Assembly (NCBI GenBank): GCA_013393415.1
Contig: JABXHI010000063.1
Coordinates: forward strand, 1 to 57,036
DNA: 57,036 nt
Reading direction: 5' to 3'
Source: Micrococcaceae bacterium
GTDB lineage: Bacteria; Actinomycetota; Actinomycetes; Actinomycetales; Micrococcaceae
Positions 45,914 to 55,917 of the stretch are shown one piece after another (the stretch's first letter is position 1; every line of letters begins with the position of its first letter). The notes beneath the pieces were generated by a model that saw only the letters and a list, made by a program, of their open reading frames with translations, was not told the origin of the DNA and searched no databases. The translations under genes were made by a program, and so were the position numbers.

Positions 45914-46036
45914 GAGCGTGTTGCCTTTCTATCAGCCAGAACGTTTCCGGCAGCTTCAAGTTGCTAGCAATGATATGTTCTCTATTCTGCCATTTATTCT
46001 GGGCGATCAGTCTAGAACACGAACTACTACGCGATT
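45914..46036 (-). promoter_or_regulatory. Spacer in the trp cluster with possible internal promoter
   Basis: The 123-base gap is the largest in the hisI-trp-lgt block. A TAGACT hexamer (46009-46014, minus strand) is a candidate -10, giving a leader of about 90 bases. No matching -35 was found. Confidence 0.3.
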
Positions 46037-46651
46037 CTACGTCGGGTCTTCGCCACGAGATAATTCGTCCCAGGTGTCGATCTCATCGAGTGGTCCATCT
46101 TTTTGGGCGGGTTTTTGAGCCCCGACATCGTACTTTTTGGTTTTCCCAATGGGCCATCGTGAACCAACGGTCACTGCCAGCACTCCCCCAAGGAACACGA
46201 CGGCTGACCCAATGACGGTGAGCCATGGGAATACAGAGACCTCAATGTTTGCTGCAACGTCGGCCATGCCTGTGGTGCCGGTGGTTTCCGCAATCTTCTG
46301 CGAGGCGGCAGTGAGAGGGTTGATCAGCACATTGATACTTGCCCAGCCCATAGCAAACGATCCAAGCACCGCGACAACACCGACGATCCAGCGACCTACT
46401 TTTCGGGTGATGGACAGTGCCGCAGCAGCAGCTATGGTGACCAACGACATGGCGGTAATGACCGGGGAGGCTTCTTGGCCCGAGAGCTGGATATTGGCAA
46501 TATGGGCGGCCTCAAAACCGGTCGCAGTAACCCAGGTTTGGGTTGAACCAATGAGCGCGAGTGTACCGCCGAGCAACATGATCAATACGGTCATACTGCG
46601 AGTTAAGCCCTTGGGCGGCTTGGGCGCTTCGGTGGGTTGCGGAGTGGTCAT
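46037..46651 (-). CDS. Trp biosynthesis-associated membrane protein (TIGR02234-like)
   Basis: 204 residues with four hydrophobic helices (about 20-40, 60-82, 86-108, 134-165). It matches the actinobacterial Trp-operon membrane protein (equivalent to Rv1610) by size, topology, the TWVTA segment after helix 1 and, above all, position directly after trpE. Function unknown. The ATG overlaps the trpE stop as ATGA. Confidence 0.85.
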   Translation of the reverse strand: MTTPQPTEAPKPPKGLTRSMTVLIMLLGGTLALIGSTQTWVTATGFEAAHIANIQLSGQEASPVITAMSLVTIAAAAALSITRKVGRWIVGVVAVLGSFAMGWASINVLINPLTAASQKIAETTGTTGMADVAANIEVSVFPWLTVIGSAVVFLGGVLAVTVGSRWPIGKTKKYDVGAQKPAQKDGPLDEIDTWDELSRGEDPT

Positions 46652-48219
46652 CGAGTGTTGTTTTCAGCCTTGATATTTTGGAGTTCTTGAGCAGCGAGTA
46701 CGGCACGGATCGCTGCGGTGGCTTTGGTAAGTGTTTCTTCGGCCTCAGACTCGGGGACGGATTCTGCCACGATGCCAGCGCCTGCTTGTAGATAGGCTAC
46801 CTGGTCTTTGAATACGGCGGTGCGAATCGTGATCGCCATGTCCATGTTGCCAGCGAGATCAAAGTACCCAACGGTGCCGCCAAAAGGTCCCCGTGCGTGT
46901 GGCTCCCACTCGTCTAAGAGTTCGAGGGCCCGGTTTTTCGGTGATCCTGAGAGTGTGCCGGCCGGGAAGTTTGCTCGCAGCACGTCGAGGGCACTCTGGT
47001 CGGCGGCGATATCCCCTTCGACGGTTGAGACAAGGTGCAGAATATGTGAAAACTGTTGGACGATCATGAAGTCAGACACTTCGACGCTGCCGGGCGCACA
47101 GACGCTGGAGATCTCTGACTTCGCCAGCTCTACGAGTTGCATATGCTCTTCGCGTTCTTTCGGGTCAGCTAAGAGCTCTTCACCGATTGAACGAACTGAG
47201 CGTGACGGATCTTTAGGTTTCGAACCACCAATCGGGTGGGTCAAAACCCGATTGTCTTTGACCGATACCAACGTTTCAGGTGAGGCACCGACCAGGTGGT
47301 AGACCCCTTCACGGTCCGGGTATTCGAACGTGTAGAGGAACATGTAGGGACTGGGATTGATGGCTCGCAGCACGCGGTAGGTGTCAAAAGCGGTCGCCGT
47401 AGTCGGCGTTGTGAAGCGTCGCGATATCACCAATTGCGAGACTTCACCATCGCGAATCGATTGCTGAGTTTTGCGCACGGCCGCCAGAAAGTCCTGCTCG
47501 TGCCACGAATGATCGATCTGGGGTGAGAAGTCTTGATTCAGCCAGCCTGCAGGTGCATATGACACCGGATCGGCTACTGGTTCAGCAAGCCGCCGGGTCA
47601 TGTCGTCGAGCCGAGCCACAGCACGATCATAAGCACCATCGACACCCGTGGATTGACCATTAAAGTTAATGGCATTGGCGACCAGGGTGACGGTGCCATC
47701 CCAGGCATCATAAATCGCAAGATCGGTCACCAGGTTCATAGCCATAGATGGCAGGTTCAGGTCATCCTGAGGACCGTCGCCAAGTTCAACCCATGCGCGG
47801 ACAGTATCCCAGCCAAGAAAGCCGACAAATCCTGAAACTAAGTGCGGCAGGGTGTCGGAGATATCAGCCCGTGCATCGGTGACGAGAAACGCTAGAGATG
47901 CTTCGAGGACCTCTAACGGGTTGCCGGTAGCTGGGACTCCCTCGGGGACATTTCCTTGCCACACGGCTTGGCCATTGTGTTCGGTGAGGGTAGCTGCAGT
48001 ACCGGCTCCGATGAACGAGTAGCGCGACCAAGTGCCGTCCTGCCCGGCCGATTCCAAGAGGAAGGTGCCGGGTGCATCATTTGCTAGACGCCGATAGATC
48101 CCCACCGGAGTGAGACCATCGGGCAGCAGCGTGGTGGTCACGGGGATGACCTTGTGGTCGGCTGTTGCTAGTTCATGAAATGTTTCCCGAGTGGGAAATA
48201 CTGGACCAATATCACGCAT
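46648..48219 (-). CDS. trpE: Anthranilate synthase component I
   Basis: Converts chorismate to anthranilate with an amidotransferase partner (TrpG), which is not in the window. The 523 residues show the N-terminal feedback-inhibition element LLESAGQDGTWSRYSFIG, the core blocks VISRRFTTPT, LVGASPETLVSV, HPIGGSKPKDPSRS, GTLSGSPKNRALELLDEWE and GTVGYFDLAG, and the C-terminal LQAGAGIVAESVPESE. It starts 24 bases after hisI; there is no room for a leader-peptide attenuator between the two. Confidence 0.96.
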   Translation of the reverse strand: MRDIGPVFPTRETFHELATADHKVIPVTTTLLPDGLTPVGIYRRLANDAPGTFLLESAGQDGTWSRYSFIGAGTAATLTEHNGQAVWQGNVPEGVPATGNPLEVLEASLAFLVTDARADISDTLPHLVSGFVGFLGWDTVRAWVELGDGPQDDLNLPSMAMNLVTDLAIYDAWDGTVTLVANAINFNGQSTGVDGAYDRAVARLDDMTRRLAEPVADPVSYAPAGWLNQDFSPQIDHSWHEQDFLAAVRKTQQSIRDGEVSQLVISRRFTTPTTATAFDTYRVLRAINPSPYMFLYTFEYPDREGVYHLVGASPETLVSVKDNRVLTHPIGGSKPKDPSRSVRSIGEELLADPKEREEHMQLVELAKSEISSVCAPGSVEVSDFMIVQQFSHILHLVSTVEGDIAADQSALDVLRANFPAGTLSGSPKNRALELLDEWEPHARGPFGGTVGYFDLAGNMDMAITIRTAVFKDQVAYLQAGAGIVAESVPESEAEETLTKATAAIRAVLAAQELQNIKAENNTR

Positions 48220-48243
48220 TATGTTCTTTCATCGGGGCAAATA

Positions 48244-48624
48244 TTATTCGGCGCTGGTGACGTTCAACTGCCGGTCGGTAAAGCAGGAGACTGTACCAGT
48301 GTGACATGCCGGACCGTGTTGATTGACTTTCACTAGAAGGGTGTCGCTATCGCAATCTAACGCCACGGATACCACGTGTTGAGTATGTCCGGAAGTATCA
48401 CCTTTACGCCAGAACTCGGAGCGTGAGCGGGACCAGTACCAAGCTCGACCTGAAGTTAACGTCAGGTGGAGTGCGTGATCGTTCATCCACCCCAGCATTA
48501 AGACCTGGTGGGATTCGGCGTCTTGCACGATAGCGGGGATCAACCCATCAGGATTCCGCTTCAACTGTGCCGCGATCGTCGGATCGAGATCGGAGTCGGG
48601 TAGTGAAACTTCAGAATTGTTCAT
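48244..48624 (-). CDS. hisI: Phosphoribosyl-AMP cyclohydrolase
   Basis: Third step of histidine synthesis. The 126 residues have [29 protein letters not shown], the metal-binding [11 protein letters not shown] and the Zn ligands in HGPACHTG. Monofunctional, because hisE is a separate gene 2.5 kb away. A TAGACT hexamer lies nine bases before the ATG. It starts the hisI-trpE block and is divergent from the TIGR03085 gene. Confidence 0.95.
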   Translation of the reverse strand: MNNSEVSLPDSDLDPTIAAQLKRNPDGLIPAIVQDAESHQVLMLGWMNDHALHLTLTSGRAWYWSRSRSEFWRKGDTSGHTQHVVSVALDCDSDTLLVKVNQHGPACHTGTVSCFTDRQLNVTSAE

Positions 48625-48677
48625 GATGGATCTAGTCTAGGACGGCTTGTCTCCTGTTGCCACTGATCAACACGTGA

Positions 48678-48694
48678 TAATTTCACATATGTGA
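48678..48694 (+). promoter_or_regulatory. Leaderless -10 element and start-codon palindrome of the TIGR03085 gene
   Basis: TAATTT (48678-48683), seven bases, then GTG at 48691. A perfect 12-bp palindrome TCACATATGTGA (48683-48694) spans the start codon and could be an operator. Confidence 0.45.
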
Positions 48695-49368
48695 CAAAAA
48701 TTTCTGCGGGATCCAACAGTTATGACGGCGACGACTTCGTTGCTGCCTCCCGTGCTGCCCTCGTAGCTGCACTGTACGCTGCGGGGCCAAATGAGCCCAC
48801 CCTAGTCGAACAGTGGCAAACTCAGCATCTGGCAGCATCGGTGTATCTTCGCGAAAATCCGCATCAGGTCACGACGCGGGCATCCGGTCCGACTGCCACT
48901 GCAACGAAAACGGCCATCGCGCAGCTTGGTGAGGAATCGACGTCTCGCAAAGCATTTTATAATTTAGTTCGCAAAATTGGTGACGGTCCTGAGGGTCCGC
49001 CTGCAGAAGCTCGCGGCTCGGTGTTTTCCCGGCTACGTCGCGCGGTGTTTGACCGTCGTGAAGAGGTTGAGTCGCTTTTGCTCGAGTTCTTTGTACATAC
49101 CGAAGACGTCCGTCGCGCCCAAGCTCGTTGGGCACCACGCAAGCTCACTGACGCCTATGCTGATGCACTATTTGAGCAATTGCGTGAACAGGCTAGAAAG
49201 CATTATGCCCAGGCAAAAACCGGGTACGTGCTGGTGCGCACCAATGGAGAACGAATTGTTGCAAAACGTGGCACGACGCTTACGTATGTGACCGGACCGG
49301 CCGGCGAGCTGGTACTCCATGCTCTTGGCCGACCCGATCACGCACTCGTGTTAATTGATCGTCCGTAG
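48691..49368 (+). CDS. TIGR03085-family metal-binding protein
   Basis: 225-residue actinobacterial protein of the TIGR03085 family, related to the DinB/mycothiol-dependent maleylpyruvate isomerase (MDMPI) metal-binding fold. Visible blocks are an N-terminal helical region, LLLEFFVHTEDVRRAQARWAPR, in which the His-Glu-Asp group probably contributes to the metal site, and a C-terminal beta region ending in GELVLHALGRPDHALVLI. Function unknown; a thiol-dependent detoxification role is only a family-level guess. GTG start, no ribosome-binding site, probably leaderless. It lies between hisI (divergent) and hisF (convergent), as in relatives. Confidence 0.8.
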   Translation: MTKISAGSNSYDGDDFVAASRAALVAALYAAGPNEPTLVEQWQTQHLAASVYLRENPHQVTTRASGPTATATKTAIAQLGEESTSRKAFYNLVRKIGDGPEGPPAEARGSVFSRLRRAVFDRREEVESLLLEFFVHTEDVRRAQARWAPRKLTDAYADALFEQLREQARKHYAQAKTGYVLVRTNGERIVAKRGTTLTYVTGPAGELVLHALGRPDHALVLIDRP

Positions 49369-49374
49369 GCTCGC

Positions 49375-50142
49375 TTAGCGGCGGACCGGGAAGCCTGCCG
49401 CTTCAATGGCCTGTTTGACCTGGTCGATCATATCGTCGGGACCATAGTGGAAGAGCGATGCGGCCAGGACCGCCGTGGCACCAGCCTCGATTGCCGGCGG
49501 GAAGTGTGCTGGTTCGCCTGCGCCGCCCGAAGCGATGAGTGGTACGGACACTGCTGCACGAATGGCGCGAATCATGTCGAGATCGAAACCATCGCGGGTG
49601 CCGTCTGCATCAATCGAGTTGATCAGAATCTCGCCAACACCGCGTTCTTCGGCCTCTTTAACCCAGGCAATGGCATCTAAACCGGTGCCTTCCATGCCAC
49701 CTTTAACCATGACTTCATAGCCAGATGACATGTCCGGGTTGGCTTTGGCATCCAGCGACAGCACAAGTACTTGCGCGCCCCAGGTGGTCGAGATTTCATT
49801 GAGCAGATCTGGATTTGAGACCGCAGCGGAGCTGACCGAGACTTTATCGGCACCGTTGCGCAGCAGTTGATCGACATGCTCTACGCTGCGGATGCCACCG
49901 CCGACGGTCAACGGAATAAAGACCTCTTTGGCTGTGGTGTTGACCAACTCGTAGGTAGTCTCTCGGTTTTCGGTCGTTGCAGTGACATCCAGGAAAGTGA
50001 TCTCATCGGCGCCTGCGGCATTGTAACGATGTGCGAGCTCTGATGGGTCTCCAGCATCCTGGAGATTCTCGAAATTGACGCCTTTGACGACGCGGCCGTT
50101 GTTGACATCCAGGCATGGGATGACGCGAATTGCAGTACTCAT
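49375..50142 (-). CDS. hisF: Imidazole glycerol phosphate synthase subunit HisF
   Basis: Cyclase subunit that, with HisH, makes imidazole glycerol phosphate. The 255-residue barrel carries the two catalytic Asp residues: Asp12 in [15 protein letters not shown] and the one in LVLSLDAKA, plus the phosphate sites VGGGIRSVE and ASGGAGE. HisH is not in the window. Strong GAGGAA site before the ATG. It follows hisG by 27 bases. Confidence 0.96.
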   Translation of the reverse strand: MSTAIRVIPCLDVNNGRVVKGVNFENLQDAGDPSELAHRYNAAGADEITFLDVTATTENRETTYELVNTTAKEVFIPLTVGGGIRSVEHVDQLLRNGADKVSVSSAAVSNPDLLNEISTTWGAQVLVLSLDAKANPDMSSGYEVMVKGGMEGTGLDAIAWVKEAEERGVGEILINSIDADGTRDGFDLDMIRAIRAAVSVPLIASGGAGEPAHFPPAIEAGATAVLAASLFHYGPDDMIDQVKQAIEAAGFPVRR

Positions 50143-50169
50143 TGTATTCCTCGCGGTTGATGTTATGGG

Positions 50170-51021
50170 TTAAATGCGTATGGCGTGAATTGCCGAAGCC
50201 AGAATGGCTTTGGCTCCCATCTCGTAAAGCTCGTCCATGATGCGGTTCATATCTTTTTTCTTCGCCATCGATCGAACTGCGACCCAGTTTTCGTCGGCCA
50301 AAGAGGAGATCGTTGGTGATTCGATTCCCGGTGTGACTTTTAAGGCAGCTTCCGTGTGCTCTTTTGGCACGTCGTAGTCGACCATCACGTATTCACGGGC
50401 GACCAGTACACCTTGCAGACGCTGAATAAGCTTATCGAGGGCCGCCGGATGTTTGCCCTTCTGACCGATCAAAACTGCTTCGGAGCGTAGGATCGGATCG
50501 CCCAGGATCTCCATCCCTGCAGCTTTGAGCGTGGACCCTGTCTCCACGACATCAGCGATAGCATCTGCCACGCCAAGAGTCACAGAGGATTCCACGGCAC
50601 CGTCCAGGTGGACAATACGGTCTGGTTGAATCTCGGAAGATTGCAGGTAGTCAGCAAGGAGACCATCGTAGGAGGTCGCGATACGTTTTCCGGCTAACTC
50701 CTCAACGGCACGAAACGCACCGGTTGGGGCAGCGAAACGAAACGTAGAGCGAGCAAAGCCAAGGCCCATAAGCTCCTCGGCAGCGTCACCGACCTGGGCA
50801 TCAAGAAATAGGTCTCGTCCGGTCAGCCCGGCATCCAGGGTGCCTTTTGCCACGTAGATAGCGATATCTCGCGGCCTCAGGTAGAAGAACTCCACACCAT
50901 TGTCCGGGTCTACGAGCACCAGTTCTTTAGAGTCACGACGTTGCCGATAGCCAGCTTCGACGAGCGTTTCACGAGCTGCATCGGACAACGAGCCCTTGTT
51001 GGGCACAGCAATGCGCAACAT
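50170..51021 (-). CDS. hisG: ATP phosphoribosyltransferase, long form
   Basis: First committed step of histidine synthesis. The 283 residues are the long form: a catalytic part (MLRIAVPNKGSLSDAA, ELMGLGFARSTFRFAAP, GVADAIADVVETGSTLKAAG) and a C-terminal regulatory ACT-like domain (about 210-283) that mediates histidine feedback inhibition. No HisZ is needed. It starts 20 bases after hisE. Confidence 0.96.
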   Translation of the reverse strand: MLRIAVPNKGSLSDAARETLVEAGYRQRRDSKELVLVDPDNGVEFFYLRPRDIAIYVAKGTLDAGLTGRDLFLDAQVGDAAEELMGLGFARSTFRFAAPTGAFRAVEELAGKRIATSYDGLLADYLQSSEIQPDRIVHLDGAVESSVTLGVADAIADVVETGSTLKAAGMEILGDPILRSEAVLIGQKGKHPAALDKLIQRLQGVLVAREYVMVDYDVPKEHTEAALKVTPGIESPTISSLADENWVAVRSMAKKKDMNRIMDELYEMGAKAILASAIHAIRI

Positions 51022-51041
51022 ATTGCGTTCGATTCTCCTAG

Positions 51042-51344
51042 TTAGAGGTATTTGTAGACGTCTTCCAAGGAGATGCCTTTCGCCAGCATCATGACTTGGA
51101 GATGATAGAGCAACTGAGAGATTTCCTCAGCGGCCTCATCATTGGTTTCGTAACGTGCAGCCATCCAGACCTCGGCGGCCTCTTCGACAACTTTCTTGCC
51201 GATCGCATGCACCCCAGCATCGAGTTGCTTTACCGTCCCGGAGCCTTCCGGACGGGTGCGCGCTTTTTCATTCAGTTCAGCAAAAAGTTCTTCGAAGGTT
51301 TTCACAGTACTATCGTAATTGCTCATCATGGGGTTCTTAGACAT
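51042..51344 (-). CDS. hisE: Phosphoribosyl-ATP pyrophosphatase
   Basis: Hydrolyses phosphoribosyl-ATP in histidine synthesis. Conserved helical segments [42 protein letters not shown] and [23 protein letters not shown] are present. The start is uncertain: ATGs lie at codons 1, 6 and 7 of the 100-residue frame, and homology starts around residue 15, so a product of 94-95 residues is possible. Confidence 0.93.
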   Translation of the reverse strand: MSKNPMMSNYDSTVKTFEELFAELNEKARTRPEGSGTVKQLDAGVHAIGKKVVEEAAEVWMAARYETNDEAAEEISQLLYHLQVMMLAKGISLEDVYKYL

Positions 51345-51368
51345 CGCGGTACTTCATGACGCAGCTGT

Positions 51369-52094
51369 TTAGGAATCTGTCGACGTCGTTGGTGCTTGGC
51401 GCAGCCTTGGGTCTGGCATAAGCGTTTCGACCGCGGGTTTTTCTCGGGCCCGTGCTCGCGCCCACACGAAGAATCCGATCAGCGTAAACACACCGTAAAA
51501 CAAGTACATGAAGGCTGAGGCGTAGTATCCGGCAGAAAACAGCAGCGGCACTCCAACAATGTCGACGATGACCCAGATGAGCCAGAATTCAACCCAGCCT
51601 TTGGCCATGCCGTAGGTCGCCAACAGGGAACCAATAAACGTCCATGCATCGGCCCAGACGGGTTCGAAGGAACCGAGCACTCTGAACAGCGGCGTCAGGG
51701 CGATGGTGCCACCAATGAGTATGACCATCAACCAGATGCGTACTGGCCAGGAGGCCCACTCGGGGACTATCGCGCTATCTTCTCCAGACGAAGTCCGGGC
51801 AGTTTTGGATTGCCGCCACTGCACCCAACCGTAGACCGAGACCGCGATAAACATGATCTGTCGTCCGGCCTGTCCAAGCAAATTCGCGGAATCTGCATCA
51901 CCAAACAGACTGCTCAAAAACACCGTGAGCAGTGTGGCGTTACCAATGATGCCAACAGGCCAGGCCCACACTTTTCGCCTCATGCCACCGAGAGCGGACG
52001 CGAGCCCAAAGACGTTGCCAAAAACTTCGCGCATCAATAGCCCACCGCCACCAACCGGGATGGTCCAGTTGAACAGATCAATGAGCCACTGCAT
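51369..52094 (-). CDS. pnuC: Nicotinamide riboside/mononucleotide transporter PnuC
   Basis: Membrane transporter for an NAD precursor, 241 residues with about seven helices. The PnuC marks are visible: VGIIGNATLLTVFL, SVYGWVQWRQ and WVEFWLIWVIVDIVGVPLLF. The AAGGGG site supports the ATG. It is 11 bases after rpe and 24 bases before hisE. NAD-precursor import next to hisE and rpe has no obvious pathway logic; it may reflect shared use of phosphoribosyl intermediates, but this is speculative. Confidence 0.9.
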   Translation of the reverse strand: MQWLIDLFNWTIPVGGGGLLMREVFGNVFGLASALGGMRRKVWAWPVGIIGNATLLTVFLSSLFGDADSANLLGQAGRQIMFIAVSVYGWVQWRQSKTARTSSGEDSAIVPEWASWPVRIWLMVILIGGTIALTPLFRVLGSFEPVWADAWTFIGSLLATYGMAKGWVEFWLIWVIVDIVGVPLLFSAGYYASAFMYLFYGVFTLIGFFVWARARAREKPAVETLMPDPRLRQAPTTSTDS

Positions 52095-52105
52095 TGTAAG
52101 TCCCC

Positions 52106-52771
52106 TTAGCGTTGGGCGGTGCGCGCTAACTCGCGTAATTCGTCGATAGCTTTTGCCGGATCGGCTGCAGAATACACGGCAGAGCCTGCAACGAACACAT
52201 CGGCCCCTGCTTCTGCGGCCCGTTCAATAGTATCGGCAGATACTCCCCCGTCAACTTGGAGCGCAATCGGCACGCCAGAATCTTCAATAGCTTTGCGGGC
52301 GCGTTGAATTTTGGGCAGCACAACGTCCAAGAACGACTGCCCTCCAAAACCTGGTTCAACGGTCATTAACAACACCATGTCGAGTTCAGTGAGCATATCC
52401 ATATACGGCTCAATCGGCGTGGCCGGCTTCAGCGCCATAGAAGCTTCAGCGCCACGGGCCCGGAGCTCTCGCGCGAGACGGATTGGTGCGCCAGAGGCTT
52501 CCACATGGAAGGTGACCGATTCGGCACCGAGATCTGCATAGTCCGGTGCCCAACGATCTGCGTCTTCGATCATGAGATGGATATCGAGTGGTTTGTCGGT
52601 TGCTGCCCGAATAGCTTTCACTACCGGAGCACCCATTGTGAGGTTCGGCACGAAATGGTTGTCCATGACGTCGACGTGGATCGCGTCGGACGTGTCAATG
52701 CGGGCAATTTCTTCGGCCAGCCGGGAGAAATCAGCTGACAGAATGGACGGATTGATGGCAATACCGGTCAC
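52106..52771 (-). CDS. rpe: Ribulose-phosphate 3-epimerase
   Basis: Interconverts ribulose 5-phosphate and xylulose 5-phosphate in the pentose phosphate pathway. The 221 residues have [51 protein letters not shown] and [23 protein letters not shown] start with an AAGGAG site. It supplies the pentose phosphate branch that also feeds histidine and tryptophan precursors. Confidence 0.96.
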   Translation of the reverse strand: MTGIAINPSILSADFSRLAEEIARIDTSDAIHVDVMDNHFVPNLTMGAPVVKAIRAATDKPLDIHLMIEDADRWAPDYADLGAESVTFHVEASGAPIRLARELRARGAEASMALKPATPIEPYMDMLTELDMVLLMTVEPGFGGQSFLDVVLPKIQRARKAIEDSGVPIALQVDGGVSADTIERAAEAGADVFVAGSAVYSAADPAKAIDELRELARTAQR

Positions 52772-52811
52772 GAGCGGGCTCCTTGAAAAAACAGTACAGA
52801 TTTCTTGGTGG

Positions 52812-54326
52812 TTAACGGGTCAGCAGGGCAAAAAACATGGCATCAGTGCGATGTTGATCGGGCCATAACTGCACCATATTGGAATCATCCTCACCCGAGG
52901 TGATAGTGTCACGCCGCAACATTGACTCTGCATCATGATGTTTGGCAACGCCCTGGATGGCCGTGGCGGAATCGAGTAGCTGCACTTCGGGGTGACGCTT
53001 CATAACATCGCTGACCTGCAGTGTGGTTTCGGCAATATGTGGCGAACATGTGACATATGCGAGGAGGCCGCCGGGTTTTAGCATCGCGACTGCGGCGTCC
53101 AACAGTTGCGATTGAAGTTGTGTGAGGGTTGCCAGGTCCTGCGGAGTGCGCCGCCAACGTGATTCTGGACGACGGCGCAGCGCACCGAGCCCAGTACATG
53201 GGGCATCCAGCAATATACGGTCGAATCGTTGCGCATTTGCTGGATCGTCGCCGAGTGCTTGACCTTCGGCCACTGACGTCGTCCACACATTCTCATCTAC
53301 AACGCGCAGGGCTTGTTGTACGAGCTTGGTGCGGTGTTCTGAGACATCGTTGGCTTGCAGTGTGGCACCCTGGATTTGAGCTAGTGAGGCAAGCACGGCT
53401 GCCTTACCGCCCGGACCGGCAGACATATCCAACCACACTTCGCCCTGTCTCACATCGCGAGCACCGGCCAGCGCCCGAGCGGTCAGCTGCGAACCGATGT
53501 CTTGAACACGCACGGTCCCGTCGGCAACTCCTGGGATGCGTCCAGCGTCACCACCAGAAAATACAGCGGCATCGGGCGCAAGTGTTGAGGACTCGGCCCC
53601 GTATTCAAGTACAGGTTCCAGATCACCTATGCCAGGCAGTGCGATGAGGTTTAGCTCCGGTGCAATGTTATTGGCCTCCAAAACTCGGTGAAAGTCGTCG
53701 GGATTGCGACCGTGTGTCACCAGTGATTGCTTGATGGCACGCAAGATCCAGGTCGGGTGGGCATATCGGATCGACAGGTCGGTGTCTGATGTACCCGGTG
53801 CCAGTTGCTCGAGCCATTCGTCCATAGTGTGCTGGGTGACTTTGCGTAACACAGCATTGACCAGGCCCGAGGGGCCTGCCCCAACTTGGGCACGCACGAG
53901 TGCAACGGTCGTGTCGAGTGCCGCATGGTCCGGAACGCGCATATTGAGCAGCTGGTGGACGCCGAGCCGCAGAGCATCAAGGACTGGCTTGTCGAGTTTT
54001 TTGATGGGACGGTCAACACATTTGCCCAGTATTGCGTCGTAGGTTCCGAGCGAACGCAGGGTGCCATACGTTAATTCGGTGGCAAATGCAGCATCTTGGC
54101 GGTCGAGTTTATTGCGACGAATTCTTGTGGGCAGTATGAGGTTGGCGTAGGCATCTTCGGTAGTGACAGCCTGCAAAATTTGAAATGCGGTCAACCGTGC
54201 CGGATCGGCACTGCGCTTACGCTGTGATGGCGCATTAGCGGAGTATTGCCGCTGACCTGACGACTGACCGCGGTTGCGCTGACGGCCTTTCGTATTCCGG
54301 CGGTCTCGTGAAGTATCGTCTGCCAA
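52812..54326 (-). CDS. rsmB: 16S rRNA (cytosine-967-C5)-methyltransferase RsmB
   Basis: Methylates C967 of 16S rRNA. The 504 residues have a basic, low-complexity N-terminal tail (about 1-40), a NusB-like RNA-binding domain (about 43-185: [19 protein letters not shown]) and the methyltransferase domain with [29 protein letters not shown] and [10 protein letters not shown]; the Cys in PC and in TCSP are the expected catalytic pair. TTG start with an AAGGA site. It follows fmt by 11 bases. Confidence 0.95.
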   Translation of the reverse strand: MADDTSRDRRNTKGRQRNRGQSSGQRQYSANAPSQRKRSADPARLTAFQILQAVTTEDAYANLILPTRIRRNKLDRQDAAFATELTYGTLRSLGTYDAILGKCVDRPIKKLDKPVLDALRLGVHQLLNMRVPDHAALDTTVALVRAQVGAGPSGLVNAVLRKVTQHTMDEWLEQLAPGTSDTDLSIRYAHPTWILRAIKQSLVTHGRNPDDFHRVLEANNIAPELNLIALPGIGDLEPVLEYGAESSTLAPDAAVFSGGDAGRIPGVADGTVRVQDIGSQLTARALAGARDVRQGEVWLDMSAGPGGKAAVLASLAQIQGATLQANDVSEHRTKLVQQALRVVDENVWTTSVAEGQALGDDPANAQRFDRILLDAPCTGLGALRRRPESRWRRTPQDLATLTQLQSQLLDAAVAMLKPGGLLAYVTCSPHIAETTLQVSDVMKRHPEVQLLDSATAIQGVAKHHDAESMLRRDTITSGEDDSNMVQLWPDQHRTDAMFFALLTR

Positions 54327-54337
54327 ACTATTCGTCC

Positions 54338-55321
54338 TTAATGCGTTTCAAACTCAGTTGGATGCGTGTTGGAGGTATGGATCCAGATGGATTCATCTAC
54401 CCCGCGTGCCCAGTCGGTGGCCCGCATCATTTTTTTGCCCGCTGGTTGAACTTGCGTCAGCTCAATGGCACCATCTTGGCATACCAGCAGCACTCGTTTG
54501 GGTTCCAGAATGAACTGGCCGGGTTCCTTATCGTGCACTGGTGCATCCGTCACACCAACGGCGCTTCCAATTTTAAACCGCTGCGCTGTGATAGCTTCGC
54601 CTTCCAACATGCCCCATGCTCCGGGGTCCGGGGACGCCCCATTGATCAGGCCACGAACGGCTTCGGCGGGTTGGGCAGGATCAATATGTACTTGGTTGCT
54701 GGAGATTTTCGGTGCCCAACTCACGTCGCCTTGTTGTGGCGTTGCCACCGCGGTCCCAGACGAAATGTCTGTCAGCGTCGTCGAGAGTAGCTCCGCCCCG
54801 GTCACTGCAAGGTCAGCGAGTACCTCGCCGGCAGTTTCTGCTGGTTGTAGTGGCCGTTCCACGGTAGAGAAGACCGGACCGGTATCGAGCCCGGCTTCCA
54901 GCTGGAATACCGCAGCCCCTGTTTGTGGTTGCTGGTCAATAATTGCCCACTGGACAGGTGCAGCACCCCGATAGGCCGGGAGCAACGAAAAGTGCAGGTT
55001 CACCCAGCCTTGAGGCAACAGGTCGAGTACGTGTTGTGGCAAGAGCCCACCATAAGCCACAACCGCACCGAGATCGGGTTGAAGATACTGAATTGCAGCA
55101 ATCGCTTCGGCACCATCTTCGGTGTTGAAAGCATCCGTTTTGATGATCGGTAGTTTCAGTTCTGCTGCGCGTGTAGCAACGGGTGATGGGGTGAGGACGC
55201 GTTTGCGTCCTACTTTCGCGTCGGTTCGGGTCAGCACGCCGACAACATCATGGCCGGCATCCATCAGAGCGTTCAGTGATGCGACGGCGGGTTGTGGCGT
55301 TCCAGCAAAAAGAATTCTCAT
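54338..55321 (-). CDS. fmt: Methionyl-tRNA formyltransferase
   Basis: Formylates initiator Met-tRNA. The 327 residues carry RILFAGTPQPAVASLNAL, the catalytic block NLHFSLLPAYRGAAPVQWAI (Asn and His, with Asp in GLDTGPVFS), and a C-terminal OB-like tRNA-binding domain from about 210. It overlaps def by four bases, and the pair completes the formylation cycle. Confidence 0.96.
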   Translation of the reverse strand: MRILFAGTPQPAVASLNALMDAGHDVVGVLTRTDAKVGRKRVLTPSPVATRAAELKLPIIKTDAFNTEDGAEAIAAIQYLQPDLGAVVAYGGLLPQHVLDLLPQGWVNLHFSLLPAYRGAAPVQWAIIDQQPQTGAAVFQLEAGLDTGPVFSTVERPLQPAETAGEVLADLAVTGAELLSTTLTDISSGTAVATPQQGDVSWAPKISSNQVHIDPAQPAEAVRGLINGASPDPGAWGMLEGEAITAQRFKIGSAVGVTDAPVHDKEPGQFILEPKRVLLVCQDGAIELTQVQPAGKKMMRATDWARGVDESIWIHTSNTHPTEFETH

Positions 55322-55917
55322 GAACGTCCCCGGGTCGTAGGAGAACCGAAGGCAGCGCCTGTGCCAAATGTGGAGCTGATCTCGGCGGAACGTTCTGCGT
55401 TGACCCGTGTGGTGGCTTCAGTGAAGTCTTTGGAAGCCATTGCTCGGCGGGCCTGCCGGAATTCGTCGCCGATGAGACGGTCAACGAACAGGTAGCCATC
55501 CAAATGGTCGGCCTCATGCTGGAGCATACGCGCAAAGAGCCCTTCACCCTCGTAGTCGACGGTGTTGCCGTCAACATCGACGCCGGAGACCTTCGCGTAC
55601 TGGGCCCGTGGAGGAGTGTAGTACAGCTCGGGTACCGACAGGCAGCCTTCTCTGGGCTCATCGGTGATCTCACCCCAGGTTTCCAGAACAGGGTTGAGTA
55701 CATGACCTCGACGATCGTCAAGGTGAAACACGAAGATCGCTTGTCCGATGCCAACCTGTGGACCGGCAAGACCAACACCTGAGACAGCATCCATGGTTTC
55801 ATGCATGGAATCAATGAGACGTTTCAGTCCCGCTGTGCCAAACCGACTGGCTGGCACCGGGGATGTCTGACTACGCAGTACTGGATCAGGAACGGTCCGT
55901 ATAGATAAAACACTCAC
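55318..55917 (-). CDS. def: Peptide deformylase
   Basis: Removes the formyl group from nascent proteins. The 199 residues contain the three metal motifs: GVGLAGPQVG (motif 1, usually GxGLAAxQ, with Ala replaced by Gly), EGCLSVPE (motif 2 with the metal Cys) and QHEADHLDG (motif 3 with two His and the catalytic Glu), so it should be active. The C-terminal tail (from about 165) is an extension. GTG start, no SD; TAGTCT lies six bases before it, suggesting a leaderless start. Confidence 0.95.
   Translation of the reverse strand: MSVLSIRTVPDPVLRSQTSPVPASRFGTAGLKRLIDSMHETMDAVSGVGLAGPQVGIGQAIFVFHLDDRRGHVLNPVLETWGEITDEPREGCLSVPELYYTPPRAQYAKVSGVDVDGNTVDYEGEGLFARMLQHEADHLDGYLFVDRLIGDEFRQARRAMASKDFTEATTRVNAERSAEISSTFGTGAAFGSPTTRGRS

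Noticed and set aside
48220-48243. trp leader peptide or attenuator before trpE
   Set aside because: Only 24 bases separate hisI and trpE, and there is no Trp-codon-rich short frame.
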